Shown here one piece after another: positions 45,901 through 53,286 of a stretch of DNA of 64,000 nucleotides. The stretch spans positions 310,001-374,000 of the forward strand of contig NZ_CP122379.1 in the NCBI RefSeq assembly GCF_029814825.1, read 5' to 3'. Both the position numbers and the translations under genes were made by a program. Under the pieces are notes generated by a model that saw only the letters and a list, made by a program, of their open reading frames with translations, did not search any database and was not told the DNA's origin. Each line of letters begins with the position of its first letter. Positions within the stretch are counted from its first letter, which is position 1. This DNA comes from Aequorivita marisscotiae. Its GTDB lineage: Bacteria > Bacteroidota > Bacteroidia > Flavobacteriales > Flavobacteriaceae.

Positions 45901-45921
45901 ATATTTATAAAACATAAATAT
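45901..45921. promoter_or_regulatory. Likely operator of the toxin-antitoxin pair
   Basis: ATATTTAT-AAAAC-ATAAATAT, a perfect palindrome with 8-nt arms, directly before the antitoxin start. RHH antitoxins usually repress their own operon at such sites. Confidence 0.6.
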
Positions 45922-45960
45922 AAAACATATTTCAATTCAAAAAAATTAAAAATCGAAAAC

Positions 45961-47169
45961 TTATAGGTTTACATTTTCAATAATGGCAGCATAACCTTGC
46001 CCCACGCCTACACACATTGTAATTAAAGCGTATTTTTTATTCTGAAGTTGAAGTTCCAAAGCTGCGGAATATGCAAGTCGCGCTCCCGTAACACCGAGTG
46101 GGTGCCCGATGGCGATGGAACCGCCATTAGGATTAATACGTGGGTCATCATCTTTCAACCCCCATTCGCGAATGCATGCTAACGCTTGGGAAGCAAAAGC
46201 CTCGTTCAGCTCAATCACGTCCATGTCTTCCATTTTTAAACCTGCTTTTTCGAGTGCTTTATTAGAAGCTTCCACGGGACCAATGCCCATAATTCGCGGT
46301 TCGACTCCAACAACGGCGGAAGAAACAATTCTAGCAATCGGTTTTAAATTGTATTTTTTTACTGCCTCTTCCGAAGCGATAATCGTTGCCGCTGCACCAT
46401 CATTTAATCCTGAAGAATTTCCGGCGGTAACACTCCCATCTTTTTTAAAGGCTGGACGCAATTTGGCCAAAATCTCTTTTGTGGAGTCTGGGCGAATAAA
46501 CTCGTCATCCTTAAAAATTATTGGGTCTTTTTTTCGCTGCGGAATTTCAACTGGAACAATTTCCTTTGCCAAACGCCCATTTTGTTGCGCCTTTGCAGCC
46601 TTCATTTGCGAATTAAAGGCGAAAGCATCTTGGTCTTCCCGAGAAATATTATGCTTTTCAACCAAATTTTCAGCTGTATTTCCCATCCCGTCCGTACCGT
46701 ACATTTCGGCCATTTTAGGATTTACGAAACGCCAGCCAAAACTGGAGTCGTACATTTTTGCATCGGTTCCGAAAGCTTTTGAAGGTTTAGCAACTACATA
46801 TGGGCCACGAGTCATATTTTCAACGCCACCCGAGATAAAAAGGTCGCCATCGCCAGCTTTTATCGCACGGTTGGCGTGAATAATTGCTGAAAGGCCGCTG
46901 CTGCAGAGTCTATTTACCGTTTCACCGGGAACGGTTACCGGCAAACCTGCCAAAAGTGACGCCATTCGGGCCACGTTTCGGTTATCTTCCCCCGCTTGGT
47001 TTGCGCAACCGAGAATTACATCGTCATATGCTTCTTTTGGGATGTTTGGATTGCGTTTTACAATTTCGGCAATTACCAAAGCCGCCAAATCATCTGTTCT
47101 AACAGCACTTAGCGTTCCTTGATAACTGCCTATTGGCGTTCTTATTCCATCAATTATATATGCTTCCAT
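45961..47169 (-). CDS. paaJ: 3-oxoadipyl-CoA thiolase
   Basis: A 402-residue thiolase. It has the nucleophilic Cys in TVNRLCSSGLSA (near residue 90), the acid-base His in GSIAIGHPLGVTGA (near 358) and the second Cys in LITMCVGVGQGYA (near 388). The N-terminal IIDGIRTPIGSYQGTLS and KMYDSSFGWRFVNPKM are typical of PaaJ/PcaF. It releases succinyl-CoA and acetyl-CoA at the end of the pathway. Confidence 0.92.
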   Translation of the reverse strand: MEAYIIDGIRTPIGSYQGTLSAVRTDDLAALVIAEIVKRNPNIPKEAYDDVILGCANQAGEDNRNVARMASLLAGLPVTVPGETVNRLCSSGLSAIIHANRAIKAGDGDLFISGGVENMTRGPYVVAKPSKAFGTDAKMYDSSFGWRFVNPKMAEMYGTDGMGNTAENLVEKHNISREDQDAFAFNSQMKAAKAQQNGRLAKEIVPVEIPQRKKDPIIFKDDEFIRPDSTKEILAKLRPAFKKDGSVTAGNSSGLNDGAAATIIASEEAVKKYNLKPIARIVSSAVVGVEPRIMGIGPVEASNKALEKAGLKMEDMDVIELNEAFASQALACIREWGLKDDDPRINPNGGSIAIGHPLGVTGARLAYSAALELQLQNKKYALITMCVGVGQGYAAIIENVNL

Positions 47170-47182
47170 AAATGACTTTTTA

Positions 47183-47247
47183 TTTTTGATTGATAATTTT
47201 TGACGTGAAAAATAATTCGGAAATCAAAAATCGTTAATCTGAAATCG
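47183..47247. repeat. Empty inverted repeat between paaJ and the zinc peptidase gene
   Basis: Left arm TTTTTGATTGATAATTTTTG (47183-47202) and a right arm at 47219-47247 containing AAATCAAAAATCGTTAATC. The right-arm 19-mer is found exactly inside the S23 element c arm and in the empty repeat at 51666-51740. Confidence 0.68.
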
Positions 47248-47254
47248 TTAATTA

Positions 47255-48112
47255 TTAATTCAATAGTTCCGAAAAGGTATCGCCTTGATTTATATCGCCC
47301 GTTTTATAACCTTTCATAAACCATTTCATGCGTTGTTCGGAGCTTCCGTGGGTAAAACTATCTGGCACCACATCGCCCTGTGTTCTTTTTTGAATGGCAT
47401 CATCACCAACAGCATTTGCGGCGCTTAATGCTTCTTCAATATCACCTTCTTCCAAATATTCTTGATTGTGATGTGCCCAAAGGCCTGCGTAAAAATCTGC
47501 TTGAAGTTCTAACGCAACTGAAAGTTGGTTGGCGGCGTTTCTATTTTGTTGTTGCAATTGCCGTACTTTTTGTGAAGTGCCCACCAAAGTTTGTACATGA
47601 TGGCCAATTTCATGAGCGGTTACATAAGCAATCGCAAAGTCGCCACCTTTAGCACCAAATCGGGTTTTTAATTCATCAAAAAACGCCAAATCCATATACA
47701 CTTTTTGATCTGCGGGGCAGTAAAACGGTCCCGAGGCAGAACTTGCATTTCCGCAGGCAGTGCTTACGGCATCTGTAAACAAAACCATTGTAGGTTCTTT
47801 ATAATCGCCGATATTGTTTTGGCTAAAGATCTGGTTCCAAACATTTTCAGTGTCAGCTAATACCGTAGCCATAAAATCGCCCATTTCCTTTTCTTGTGCA
47901 GTAAGTTCTCTTTGCTCAGTTTGCTGCAACGATTGACTGCCTCCTATTTGTTCAACCAAGGGGGCTAGTTGTTGGCCTGTTTCACCTCCAAAAATCTGCA
48001 GTGCGATCACAATGAGTGCAACCACACCACCACCGGCAACTAGTTTTCCTTTGCCGCTCATTCCACGGCGGTCGTCTAAATTACCGCTTTTTCTTCTACC
48101 TTTCCATTTCAT
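47255..48112 (-). CDS. YpfJ-family neutral zinc metallopeptidase
   Basis: A 285-residue protein with a basic N-terminal tail, one membrane helix (about 26-44, LVAGGGVVALIVIALQIFG) and a zinc domain with HEIGHHVQTLVG (HExxH, near residue 165). The third ligand probably lies in the LEQLQADFYAGLW-like segment ELQADFYAG. Length and motifs match YpfJ/KPN_02809 putative neutral zinc metallopeptidases. Its place between paaJ and paaI is unusual; no pathway role is known. Confidence 0.88.
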   Translation of the reverse strand: MKWKGRRKSGNLDDRRGMSGKGKLVAGGGVVALIVIALQIFGGETGQQLAPLVEQIGGSQSLQQTEQRELTAQEKEMGDFMATVLADTENVWNQIFSQNNIGDYKEPTMVLFTDAVSTACGNASSASGPFYCPADQKVYMDLAFFDELKTRFGAKGGDFAIAYVTAHEIGHHVQTLVGTSQKVRQLQQQNRNAANQLSVALELQADFYAGLWAHHNQEYLEEGDIEEALSAANAVGDDAIQKRTQGDVVPDSFTHGSSEQRMKWFMKGYKTGDINQGDTFSELLN

Positions 48113-48146
48113 AATTTTTTCTGATTAGTTAAATATACTGCTTAAT

Positions 48147-48551
48147 CTATTCCCAAGCCTTACTGGTTCTATAAACAACACCTTTGAAAAGTGCCACTAG
48201 CTTATCGCCGCGTTTTACTTCAACAATATTAAACCCTAATTTATTCCCTACTTTCTCAATTACGGATTGGGCTGTTAGATAATCACCCTCATTCAACGCT
48301 TCAATATGATTGATGGATGTTTCAATAGATACCGCGTATTTTCCGTGGGTATTTGCGGCAAAGCCGAAGGCAGTGTCAGCTAATGAATATGCAATCCCAC
48401 CGTGGGCTTTGTTCATGCTGTTGAGCATTTCCTTTCGGATCGTCAATCCAACTTTTACACTTCCAACCTCACATTCTAGAATCTCTATTCCCAACCAACT
48501 GCTAAACGCATCTTGACTTAACATTTTGTGTGGTATTTTCTTTCCTTCCAT
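48147..48551 (-). CDS. paaI: PaaI hotdog thioesterase
   Basis: A 134-residue hotdog-fold protein. MLNSMNKAHGGIAYSLADTAFGFAANTHG carries the conserved His-Gly-Gly and Asp of PaaI. It hydrolyses phenylacetyl-CoA intermediates that block the pathway. It lies in the paa run. Confidence 0.92.
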   Translation of the reverse strand: MEGKKIPHKMLSQDAFSSWLGIEILECEVGSVKVGLTIRKEMLNSMNKAHGGIAYSLADTAFGFAANTHGKYAVSIETSINHIEALNEGDYLTAQSVIEKVGNKLGFNIVEVKRGDKLVALFKGVVYRTSKAWE

Positions 48552-48661
48552 ATATTTTTATAAGTGTTGTTGACCAATATCAATTTCTTATTGAAAAGCT
48601 AAAATCTACATGATAGCCTGCGGCAATACCTTGCAGGAAATCTCCCGTATTTCTCCATTGT

Positions 48662-49870
48662 TTAGTCAAAAAAACTACTACCTGAATTTTTCATTTTCCG
48701 CAACAAAGGTGAACAACGATAGCGGTCTTCGTGGTATTCATTGTAAAGTTCGTCCATTTTTTTAACGCACCAATCAATTCCTTTTTCATCTGCCCAGCTC
48801 AATAATCCCTTCGGATAATTTACGCCTTTTGTCATCGCGTTGTCAATATCTTCTCCGGATGCTATGTTCCAAAAAAGCGCGTCGGCAGCCTCGTTTATTA
48901 GCATTACAAGAATACGATCAAAAATTTGTATAGATTTTTCAGAAGACAAAGACCCTTCGACTGCGCTCGGGGTGACATTCTTCGAATAATCATAATACCC
49001 TTTTCCGCTTTTTCTTCCCAAGTATCCAGCTTCAGCAAAACGCTTTTGGGTGAAAGAGGGTTTGTAGCGTGGATCGAAATAGAACGCTTTAAAGACAGTT
49101 TCGGTTACCGTATAGTTCACATCATTTCCGATGAAATCCATCAATTCAAAAGGGCCCATTCTGAAGCCACCGATTTCTTTCATTGCTTTATCTATTTCAG
49201 AAAACGAAGCAATTCCTTCTTCATAAATACGAAGTGCTTCCCCATAAAATGGTCGTGCAACCCTATTTACTATAAATCCGGGTGTATCTTTCGCTACGGC
49301 AACGGTTTTTCCCCAATCTTTAATAGTTTCAACTGAAATTTTCAGTGTTTCTACCGAAGTTTGAATAGATGGAATTACCTCGACCAATTTCATCAATGGC
49401 GCGGGATTAAAAAAGTGTATCCCGATGCAGCGCTCCGGTTTTTGAAGTGATGAAGCAATTGATGCAATGGAAAGCGACGATGTGTTCGAGGCAATTATAC
49501 AATCGTCGCTTACAAACTTTTCAAGTGTTGAAAACACATTTTTTTTGATGTCCAGGTTTTCAACAATCGCTTCAATGGTTAAATCGGAATCTTTTAATTC
49601 CTTTAGCGAATTAACGTATTTTATATTAGTTTGAATTCGCTGTTTTTCTTTGGAATTGATTTTTCCTTTTTCAACCAACCGATCCATAATTTTATTTAAA
49701 TCTGCTTCGGCTTTTTCCAAAGCTTCCGTTTTGGTATCGTATAATTTCACTGAGCAACCTGCGGTGGCAGCTACTTGTGCAATACCTGCGCCCATTGTTC
49801 CTGCTCCTATTATTCCAACAAATTTAATTGATGATTTTTGATTAACGATTTTTGATTTTTGATTTTCCAA
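48662..49870 (-). CDS. paaH: 3-hydroxyadipyl-CoA dehydrogenase
   Basis: A 402-residue NAD-dependent dehydrogenase. The Rossmann start is FVGIIGAGTMGAGIAQVAA and the C-terminal domain contains GFIVNRVARPFYGEALRIYEEG with the catalytic His in IGIHFFNPAPLMKLVEV. The only usable start is TTG (49870), 1 nt after the stop of S23 element c. The first 15 residues (ENQKSKIVNQKSSIK) are encoded by the element's inverted-repeat arm. Near residues 298-307 NVTPSAVEGS is encoded by a TCGACTGCGCTCG repeat (48951-48986). Confidence 0.93.
   Translation of the reverse strand: MENQKSKIVNQKSSIKFVGIIGAGTMGAGIAQVAATAGCSVKLYDTKTEALEKAEADLNKIMDRLVEKGKINSKEKQRIQTNIKYVNSLKELKDSDLTIEAIVENLDIKKNVFSTLEKFVSDDCIIASNTSSLSIASIASSLQKPERCIGIHFFNPAPLMKLVEVIPSIQTSVETLKISVETIKDWGKTVAVAKDTPGFIVNRVARPFYGEALRIYEEGIASFSEIDKAMKEIGGFRMGPFELMDFIGNDVNYTVTETVFKAFYFDPRYKPSFTQKRFAEAGYLGRKSGKGYYDYSKNVTPSAVEGSLSSEKSIQIFDRILVMLINEAADALFWNIASGEDIDNAMTKGVNYPKGLLSWADEKGIDWCVKKMDELYNEYHEDRYRCSPLLRKMKNSGSSFFD
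48951..48986. repeat. TCGACTGCGCTCG repeat inside paaH
   Basis: CCCTTCGACTGCGCTCGGGG followed by TGACATTC, in frame in a surface loop region between the two domains or in the C-terminal domain. Confidence 0.78.
49830..49868. repeat. Left arm of S23 element c
   Basis: GATTAACGATTTTTGATTTT at 49840, inverse to 50291-50320 (13 consecutive identical positions, then near matches). It supplies the codons for the N terminus of paaH. Confidence 0.75.
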
Positions 49871-49871
49871 G

Positions 49872-50237
49872 TTATTGAATATTATTTTTTTGTGATGCCG
49901 TTTTTATACTAGCTACAAAAATTGAGATTAATTCATTATTTTCAATCAGTAGCCTATCTATTATTTGAACATTTGTTATCAAATTCGCGCCCCTTTGAAT
50001 TTTCATATTAACGAATGACTCTCTCAATTCTTTTAAAGAAATTTTCATTTTATGTAGAAAATCTCTTGAAGATTCGGCACTTCTTGCTTCGCCATAATTC
50101 AACGCAACAGATGTGCTGGAACGGATAAGTTGTTTTGTAAGATGCTCCGCAGCAAATGAACCGTTAATATGTTTGCACATTAAAATAACTTCAACGGCAA
50201 ATTTGATTAATCTATCTTCAAGTTGATTTGGAACCAT
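49872..50237 (-). CDS. S23-type four-helix-bundle protein (element c)
   Basis: A 121-residue S23-family protein of a second subfamily: LIKFAVEVILMCKHINGSFAAEHLTKQLIRSSTSVALNYGEARSAESSRDFLHKM. The LNYGEA segment replaces the NIAEG of elements a and b. It stands between paaG and paaH, with arms on both sides. Its stop is followed after one base by the paaH start. Confidence 0.87.
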   Translation of the reverse strand: MVPNQLEDRLIKFAVEVILMCKHINGSFAAEHLTKQLIRSSTSVALNYGEARSAESSRDFLHKMKISLKELRESFVNMKIQRGANLITNVQIIDRLLIENNELISIFVASIKTASQKNNIQ

Positions 50238-50290
50238 ATTCTATAATTTGGGTTAACACCACCATATTTAAAATTTTAAAAATCTGCACT

Positions 50291-50320
50291 CAACAATCGT
50301 TAATCTTAAATCGTTAATCA
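50291..50320. repeat. Right arm of S23 element c
   Basis: AATCGTTAATCTTAAATCGT within 50291-50320; it ends in the stop codon of paaG (50318-50320). Confidence 0.72.
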
Positions 50321-51100
50321 CTTTCCTCTGAAATTCGGTTTTCTTTTATTCACAAACGCATCAACTCCTTCTGCATAATCTTCGCTTTGGGCGGCTTCAA
50401 TTTGAAGTTTGCTTTCCAAATTCAACTGTTCTTCTAAATTATTTTGCATGGAATTATTTAACAAACGCTTCGTTAACCCCAATGCTTTTGTTGGCATATT
50501 CGCCATCGTATTTGCAATGATTTTTACTTCTTCTGAAAAGTTCTCTGAGGAGACAACTTTGTAAACCATTCCAAGCTTTTCAGCATCTTGGGCAGAAACT
50601 TTGTCGCCCAGCATCATTAACGCCGAAGCCTTTTGAAAACCGATCAATCGCGGTAAAAAGAAGGTTCCCGCGCTGTCCGGCACCAAACCGATTTTACTGA
50701 ATGCCTGAATAAAACTTGCATTTTCGGAAGCAATTACCACATCGCAAGCTAAGGCAATATTTGCACCTGCTCCAGCCGCAACTCCATTGATTGCGCCAAT
50801 AATTGGTTTTTCAATATTCCGAATTCTTTGAATAATGGGATTGTAATGTTCTTCGAGAATTTTTTTAAAACCTGGATTTAATTCGGGGGAAGTTACTTCC
50901 TTTAAATCCTGCCCTGCACAAAACGCTTTTCCGCTGCCGATGATAATTATAGCGCGGACTTCTGGATTTTTTTCACAATTGTCCAATTCATCTTGAAGCA
51001 ACAGCGCCATTTCGCGATTGAAGCTGTTAAAAACTTCGGGGCGATTAAGGGTTAATGTAGCTACTTTATTTTCTATTTGGGTGGTTATGCTTTTATTCAC
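50318..51100 (-). CDS. paaG: Ring 1,2-epoxyphenylacetyl-CoA isomerase
   Basis: A 260-residue crotonase-fold enzyme that turns the ring epoxide into oxepin-CoA. AFCAGQDLKEV, GVAAGAGANIALACD and IGLVPDSAGTFFLPRLIG are present; the Asp of VPDSAG is the catalytic residue typical of PaaG rather than of a hydratase. The start is GTG (51100), as no ATG is near. Confidence 0.9.
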   Translation of the reverse strand: MNKSITTQIENKVATLTLNRPEVFNSFNREMALLLQDELDNCEKNPEVRAIIIIGSGKAFCAGQDLKEVTSPELNPGFKKILEEHYNPIIQRIRNIEKPIIGAINGVAAGAGANIALACDVVIASENASFIQAFSKIGLVPDSAGTFFLPRLIGFQKASALMMLGDKVSAQDAEKLGMVYKVVSSENFSEEVKIIANTMANMPTKALGLTKRLLNNSMQNNLEEQLNLESKLQIEAAQSEDYAEGVDAFVNKRKPNFRGK

Positions 51101-51119
51101 TTTTTATAGGTTTAATAAA

Positions 51120-51147
51120 CCCTTCGACTGCGCTCAGGGTGACATTT
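51120..51147. repeat. TCGACTGCGCTCG repeat between paaG and paaD
   Basis: CCCTTCGACTGCGCTCAGGG followed by TGACATTT. The arms flank the central GCGC. Confidence 0.78.
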
Positions 51148-51153
51148 AGAAAT

Positions 51154-51657
51154 TTATTTCAAACATTTAAAATAATCAAACGGTTCGTGGCAATCGTCAC
51201 ATTTAAACAGTGCTTTACAGGCTGTTGAACCAAATTGACTCACTAAATGTGTGCTTGTACTTCCGCATTGCGGGCATTTTACCAATTTTTTATCGCCCAA
51301 CAAAACATCTTTATCGTGCGACTCTGAAAGCGGACGCGCAATACCGTATTCCTCCATTTTCTGAAGCCCTTCTTCACTAATCCAATCCGTGGACCACGCT
51401 GGGGAAAGCACCAATTCAACTTCTGTCTTTTTTCCTATTTTAGAAAAAGCAGCTTTTAAATCGTCTGCAATAACATCCATTGCTGGGCACCCGGAATAGG
51501 TGGGTGTAAGTTTTATTTGAACGTTTCCATTCACTTCAACAGCTTCGCGAATTACACCCAAATCCAAAACCGAAAGCACAGGAATCTCAGGGTCTGAAAC
51601 GGTTTTCAGAACTGAAATTAAATTTTCTTGTATGTTTGGTTCTTCTGTAAGTGTCAT
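51154..51657 (-). CDS. paaD: PaaD, iron-sulfur assembly-like subunit
   Basis: A 167-residue protein with a MIP18/DUF59 domain (VSDPEIPVLSVLDLGVIREAV, LTPTYSGCPAMDVIADDL) and a C-terminal zinc ribbon (CPQCGSTSTH, CKALFKCDDCHEPF). PaaD is needed for a working PaaABCE oxygenase, probably for its Fe centres. It is in the paa run. Confidence 0.93.
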   Translation of the reverse strand: MTLTEEPNIQENLISVLKTVSDPEIPVLSVLDLGVIREAVEVNGNVQIKLTPTYSGCPAMDVIADDLKAAFSKIGKKTEVELVLSPAWSTDWISEEGLQKMEEYGIARPLSESHDKDVLLGDKKLVKCPQCGSTSTHLVSQFGSTACKALFKCDDCHEPFDYFKCLK

Positions 51658-51665
51658 AATTTATT

Positions 51666-51740
51666 AACGATTGCTGATTAACGATTTTTGATTTTTGAAC
51701 TTTTTTACTTCTGAAATCGGCAATCAAAAATCGTAAATCT
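51666..51740. repeat. Empty inverted repeat between paaD and paaC
   Basis: Arms at 51666-51698 and 51712-51740 pair over about 25 bp with mismatches. The left arm contains GATTAACGATTTTTGATTTT, identical over 23 nt to the left arm of S23 element c (49840-49862), but only 13 nt lie between the arms, with no ORF. Confidence 0.78.
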
Positions 51741-51741
51741 T

Positions 51742-52491
51742 TTACCATTGCATATTTGGATATGTGCGCTGCATATATTGCAAATCGGCCAAAATATAGC
51801 CCATGTGCTCCGTGTGAACGCCTTCTTTTCCGCCTTTGGTGAAATATTTATTTTCGGGAATTGCCAGTGTTGCTTCTTTTAAAACTTCAGAAACTTCTTC
51901 GTAATATTTTTCTTTAAAAGTGGAAACATCTACGCCAACTCCTTTCTTCGCCATTTCGGTTTCTGCTTCTGTCATAAAAAAAAGTTCATCCGTAAATCGC
52001 CACAGATCGTCAATTGCTTCCTGCATCTTTTGATTGCTCTCTTCAGTTCCGTCGCCTAAACGTTTTACCCAATCTGATGAAAATCGTTTGTGGTAACTTA
52101 CTTCTTTAATACTTTTTTTAGCAATTGCGGCCAAAGTTTCGTCTGGGCTATTCTGAAGCTTTTCCAATAACATAAAATGGTAAACATCAAACAGGAATTG
52201 GCGCCCAATTACATATCCAAAATGTGTATTGGGCTGTTCAACGAGCAAACAATTTTTGTATTCGCGTTCAATTCGAAGAAAAGCGATATCATCTTCTGTT
52301 TTTCCGTCGCCAGTTAGCTTTGCCGCATATTGATAATAACTTCGCGTTTGCCCCAATAAATCCAACGAAATATTAGTAAGTGCAATATCGGTTTCCAAAC
52401 TTGGGCCGTGACCGCAAAGTTCGCCCAATCGCTGTGCGAGGATTAGGGAATTGTCGGCTATTGTTAGGATGTAATAGTATAAATCTTTCAT
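51742..52491 (-). CDS. paaC: PaaC, phenylacetyl-CoA epoxidase structural subunit
   Basis: A 249-residue ferritin-like protein (DLYYYILTIADNSLILAQRLGELCGHGPSLETDIALTN start) of normal length. It pairs with the catalytic PaaA to form the core of the multicomponent epoxidase. It has lost part of the diiron ligand set in known members. HTEHMGYILADLQYMQRTYP closes the protein. Confidence 0.93.
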   Translation of the reverse strand: MKDLYYYILTIADNSLILAQRLGELCGHGPSLETDIALTNISLDLLGQTRSYYQYAAKLTGDGKTEDDIAFLRIEREYKNCLLVEQPNTHFGYVIGRQFLFDVYHFMLLEKLQNSPDETLAAIAKKSIKEVSYHKRFSSDWVKRLGDGTEESNQKMQEAIDDLWRFTDELFFMTEAETEMAKKGVGVDVSTFKEKYYEEVSEVLKEATLAIPENKYFTKGGKEGVHTEHMGYILADLQYMQRTYPNMQW

Positions 52492-52502
52492 TTAGTATTT
52501 AT

Positions 52503-52539
52503 AAAAATCGAAATCGAAACTCAAATCGAAATCGAAAAC
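52503..52539. repeat. Left arm of S23 element d
   Basis: Units of AAATCG in tandem (AAAATCGAAATCGAAACTC), inverse to 52885-52915 with about 3-4 mismatches over 28 nt. Confidence 0.78.
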
Positions 52540-52540
52540 A

Positions 52541-52885
52541 TTAGCTATATTTTTTGAGAAGTGAAACAACAATTCTTATAAGTTCGTCATTTTCATTTCT
52601 TATTGCTGCAATATTATTAGAATTAATGAGAATCGCTTTAATTTGAATATTAATATTTCTCAGTGACTCTCGTAATTCTTTTAATGTAATCCTTAATTTA
52701 TTAGCTCTATCTTTATCCGAACCTGCGCCTTCAAATTCTCCGAAATTTAAAGCAGATGAACAGGCAGATCTTATAAGTTGTTTAGCGAGATAATCGGCAG
52801 CATAGGATTTTGGTGGCATCTTAAAAATTACAACAATCGAAGCGGCGAAATCTTCAAACCGATTGTCTAAATTATAACTTTTCAT
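52541..52885 (-). CDS. S23-type four-helix-bundle protein (element d)
   Basis: A 114-residue S23-family protein of the same subfamily as element c: FEDFAASIVVIFKMPPKSYAADYLAKQLIRSACSSALNFGEFEG and KLRITLKELRESLRNINIQ. It lies between paaB and paaC, subunits of one enzyme, with inverted repeats directly at both ends. Confidence 0.87.
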   Translation of the reverse strand: MKSYNLDNRFEDFAASIVVIFKMPPKSYAADYLAKQLIRSACSSALNFGEFEGAGSDKDRANKLRITLKELRESLRNINIQIKAILINSNNIAAIRNENDELIRIVVSLLKKYS

Positions 52886-52915
52886 TTTTCGATTTCAGTT
52901 TAGATTTCGATTTCC
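52885..52915. repeat. Right arm of S23 element d
   Basis: TTTTTCGATTTCAGTTTAGA then TTTCGATTTCC, the inverse of 52503-52539. It ends 2 nt before the paaB stop codon. Confidence 0.78.
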
Positions 52916-52917
52916 CT

Positions 52918-53208
52918 CTACATATGCTTCACCTCATCCGGCAAATCATAAAAGGTGGGATGGCGGTAAATTTTATCCTGTGCGGGCTCAAACATTTCGC
53001 CATTGTGATCTGGATTGGAAGCGGTAATGTTTTTGCTTTCCACCACCCAAATACTTACACCTTCATTTCTACGTGTGTAAACATCGCGGGCGTTTTCCAG
53101 AGCCATTTCGGCGTCGGCAGCGTGAAGGCTTCCGAAGTGACGGTGCTCCAGTCCGTTTTTACTGCGGACAAATATTTCCCAAAGGGGCCAGTTTTTCTTT
53201 TCAGACAT
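52918..53208 (-). CDS. paaB: PaaB, phenylacetyl-CoA epoxidase subunit
   Basis: A 96-residue protein: WPLWEIFVRSKNGLEHRHFGSLHAADAEMALENARDVYTRRNEG, the standard PaaB sequence. It is required for the epoxidase complex. In the paa run between paaA and paaC. Confidence 0.95.
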   Translation of the reverse strand: MSEKKNWPLWEIFVRSKNGLEHRHFGSLHAADAEMALENARDVYTRRNEGVSIWVVESKNITASNPDHNGEMFEPAQDKIYRHPTFYDLPDEVKHM

Positions 53209-53283
53209 GAGATATTAGATTTGAGATGTGAGATGTGAGATTTAGACACTTTTCTCACGTCTAATATCTCACGTCTCACATCT
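53208..53283. repeat. Empty inverted repeat between paaA and paaB
   Basis: Tandem units of GAGATTTGAGATGTGAGAT type (53208-53240) are inverse to 53253-53283 (TCTCACGTCTAATATCTCAC). The repeat fills the whole gap, with 12 nt between the arms and no ORF. Confidence 0.75.
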
Positions 53284-53286
53284 ATT

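Noticed and set aside
46109-46879. A 256-codon plus-strand frame opposite paaJ
   Set aside because: Antisense shadow of the thiolase gene; its sequence is low-complexity Ser/Ala/Phe without recognisable motifs.
47183-53283. Repeated short units at junctions as a CRISPR array
   Set aside because: The units are arms of inverted repeats at separate gene borders, not regularly spaced direct repeats with unique spacers.
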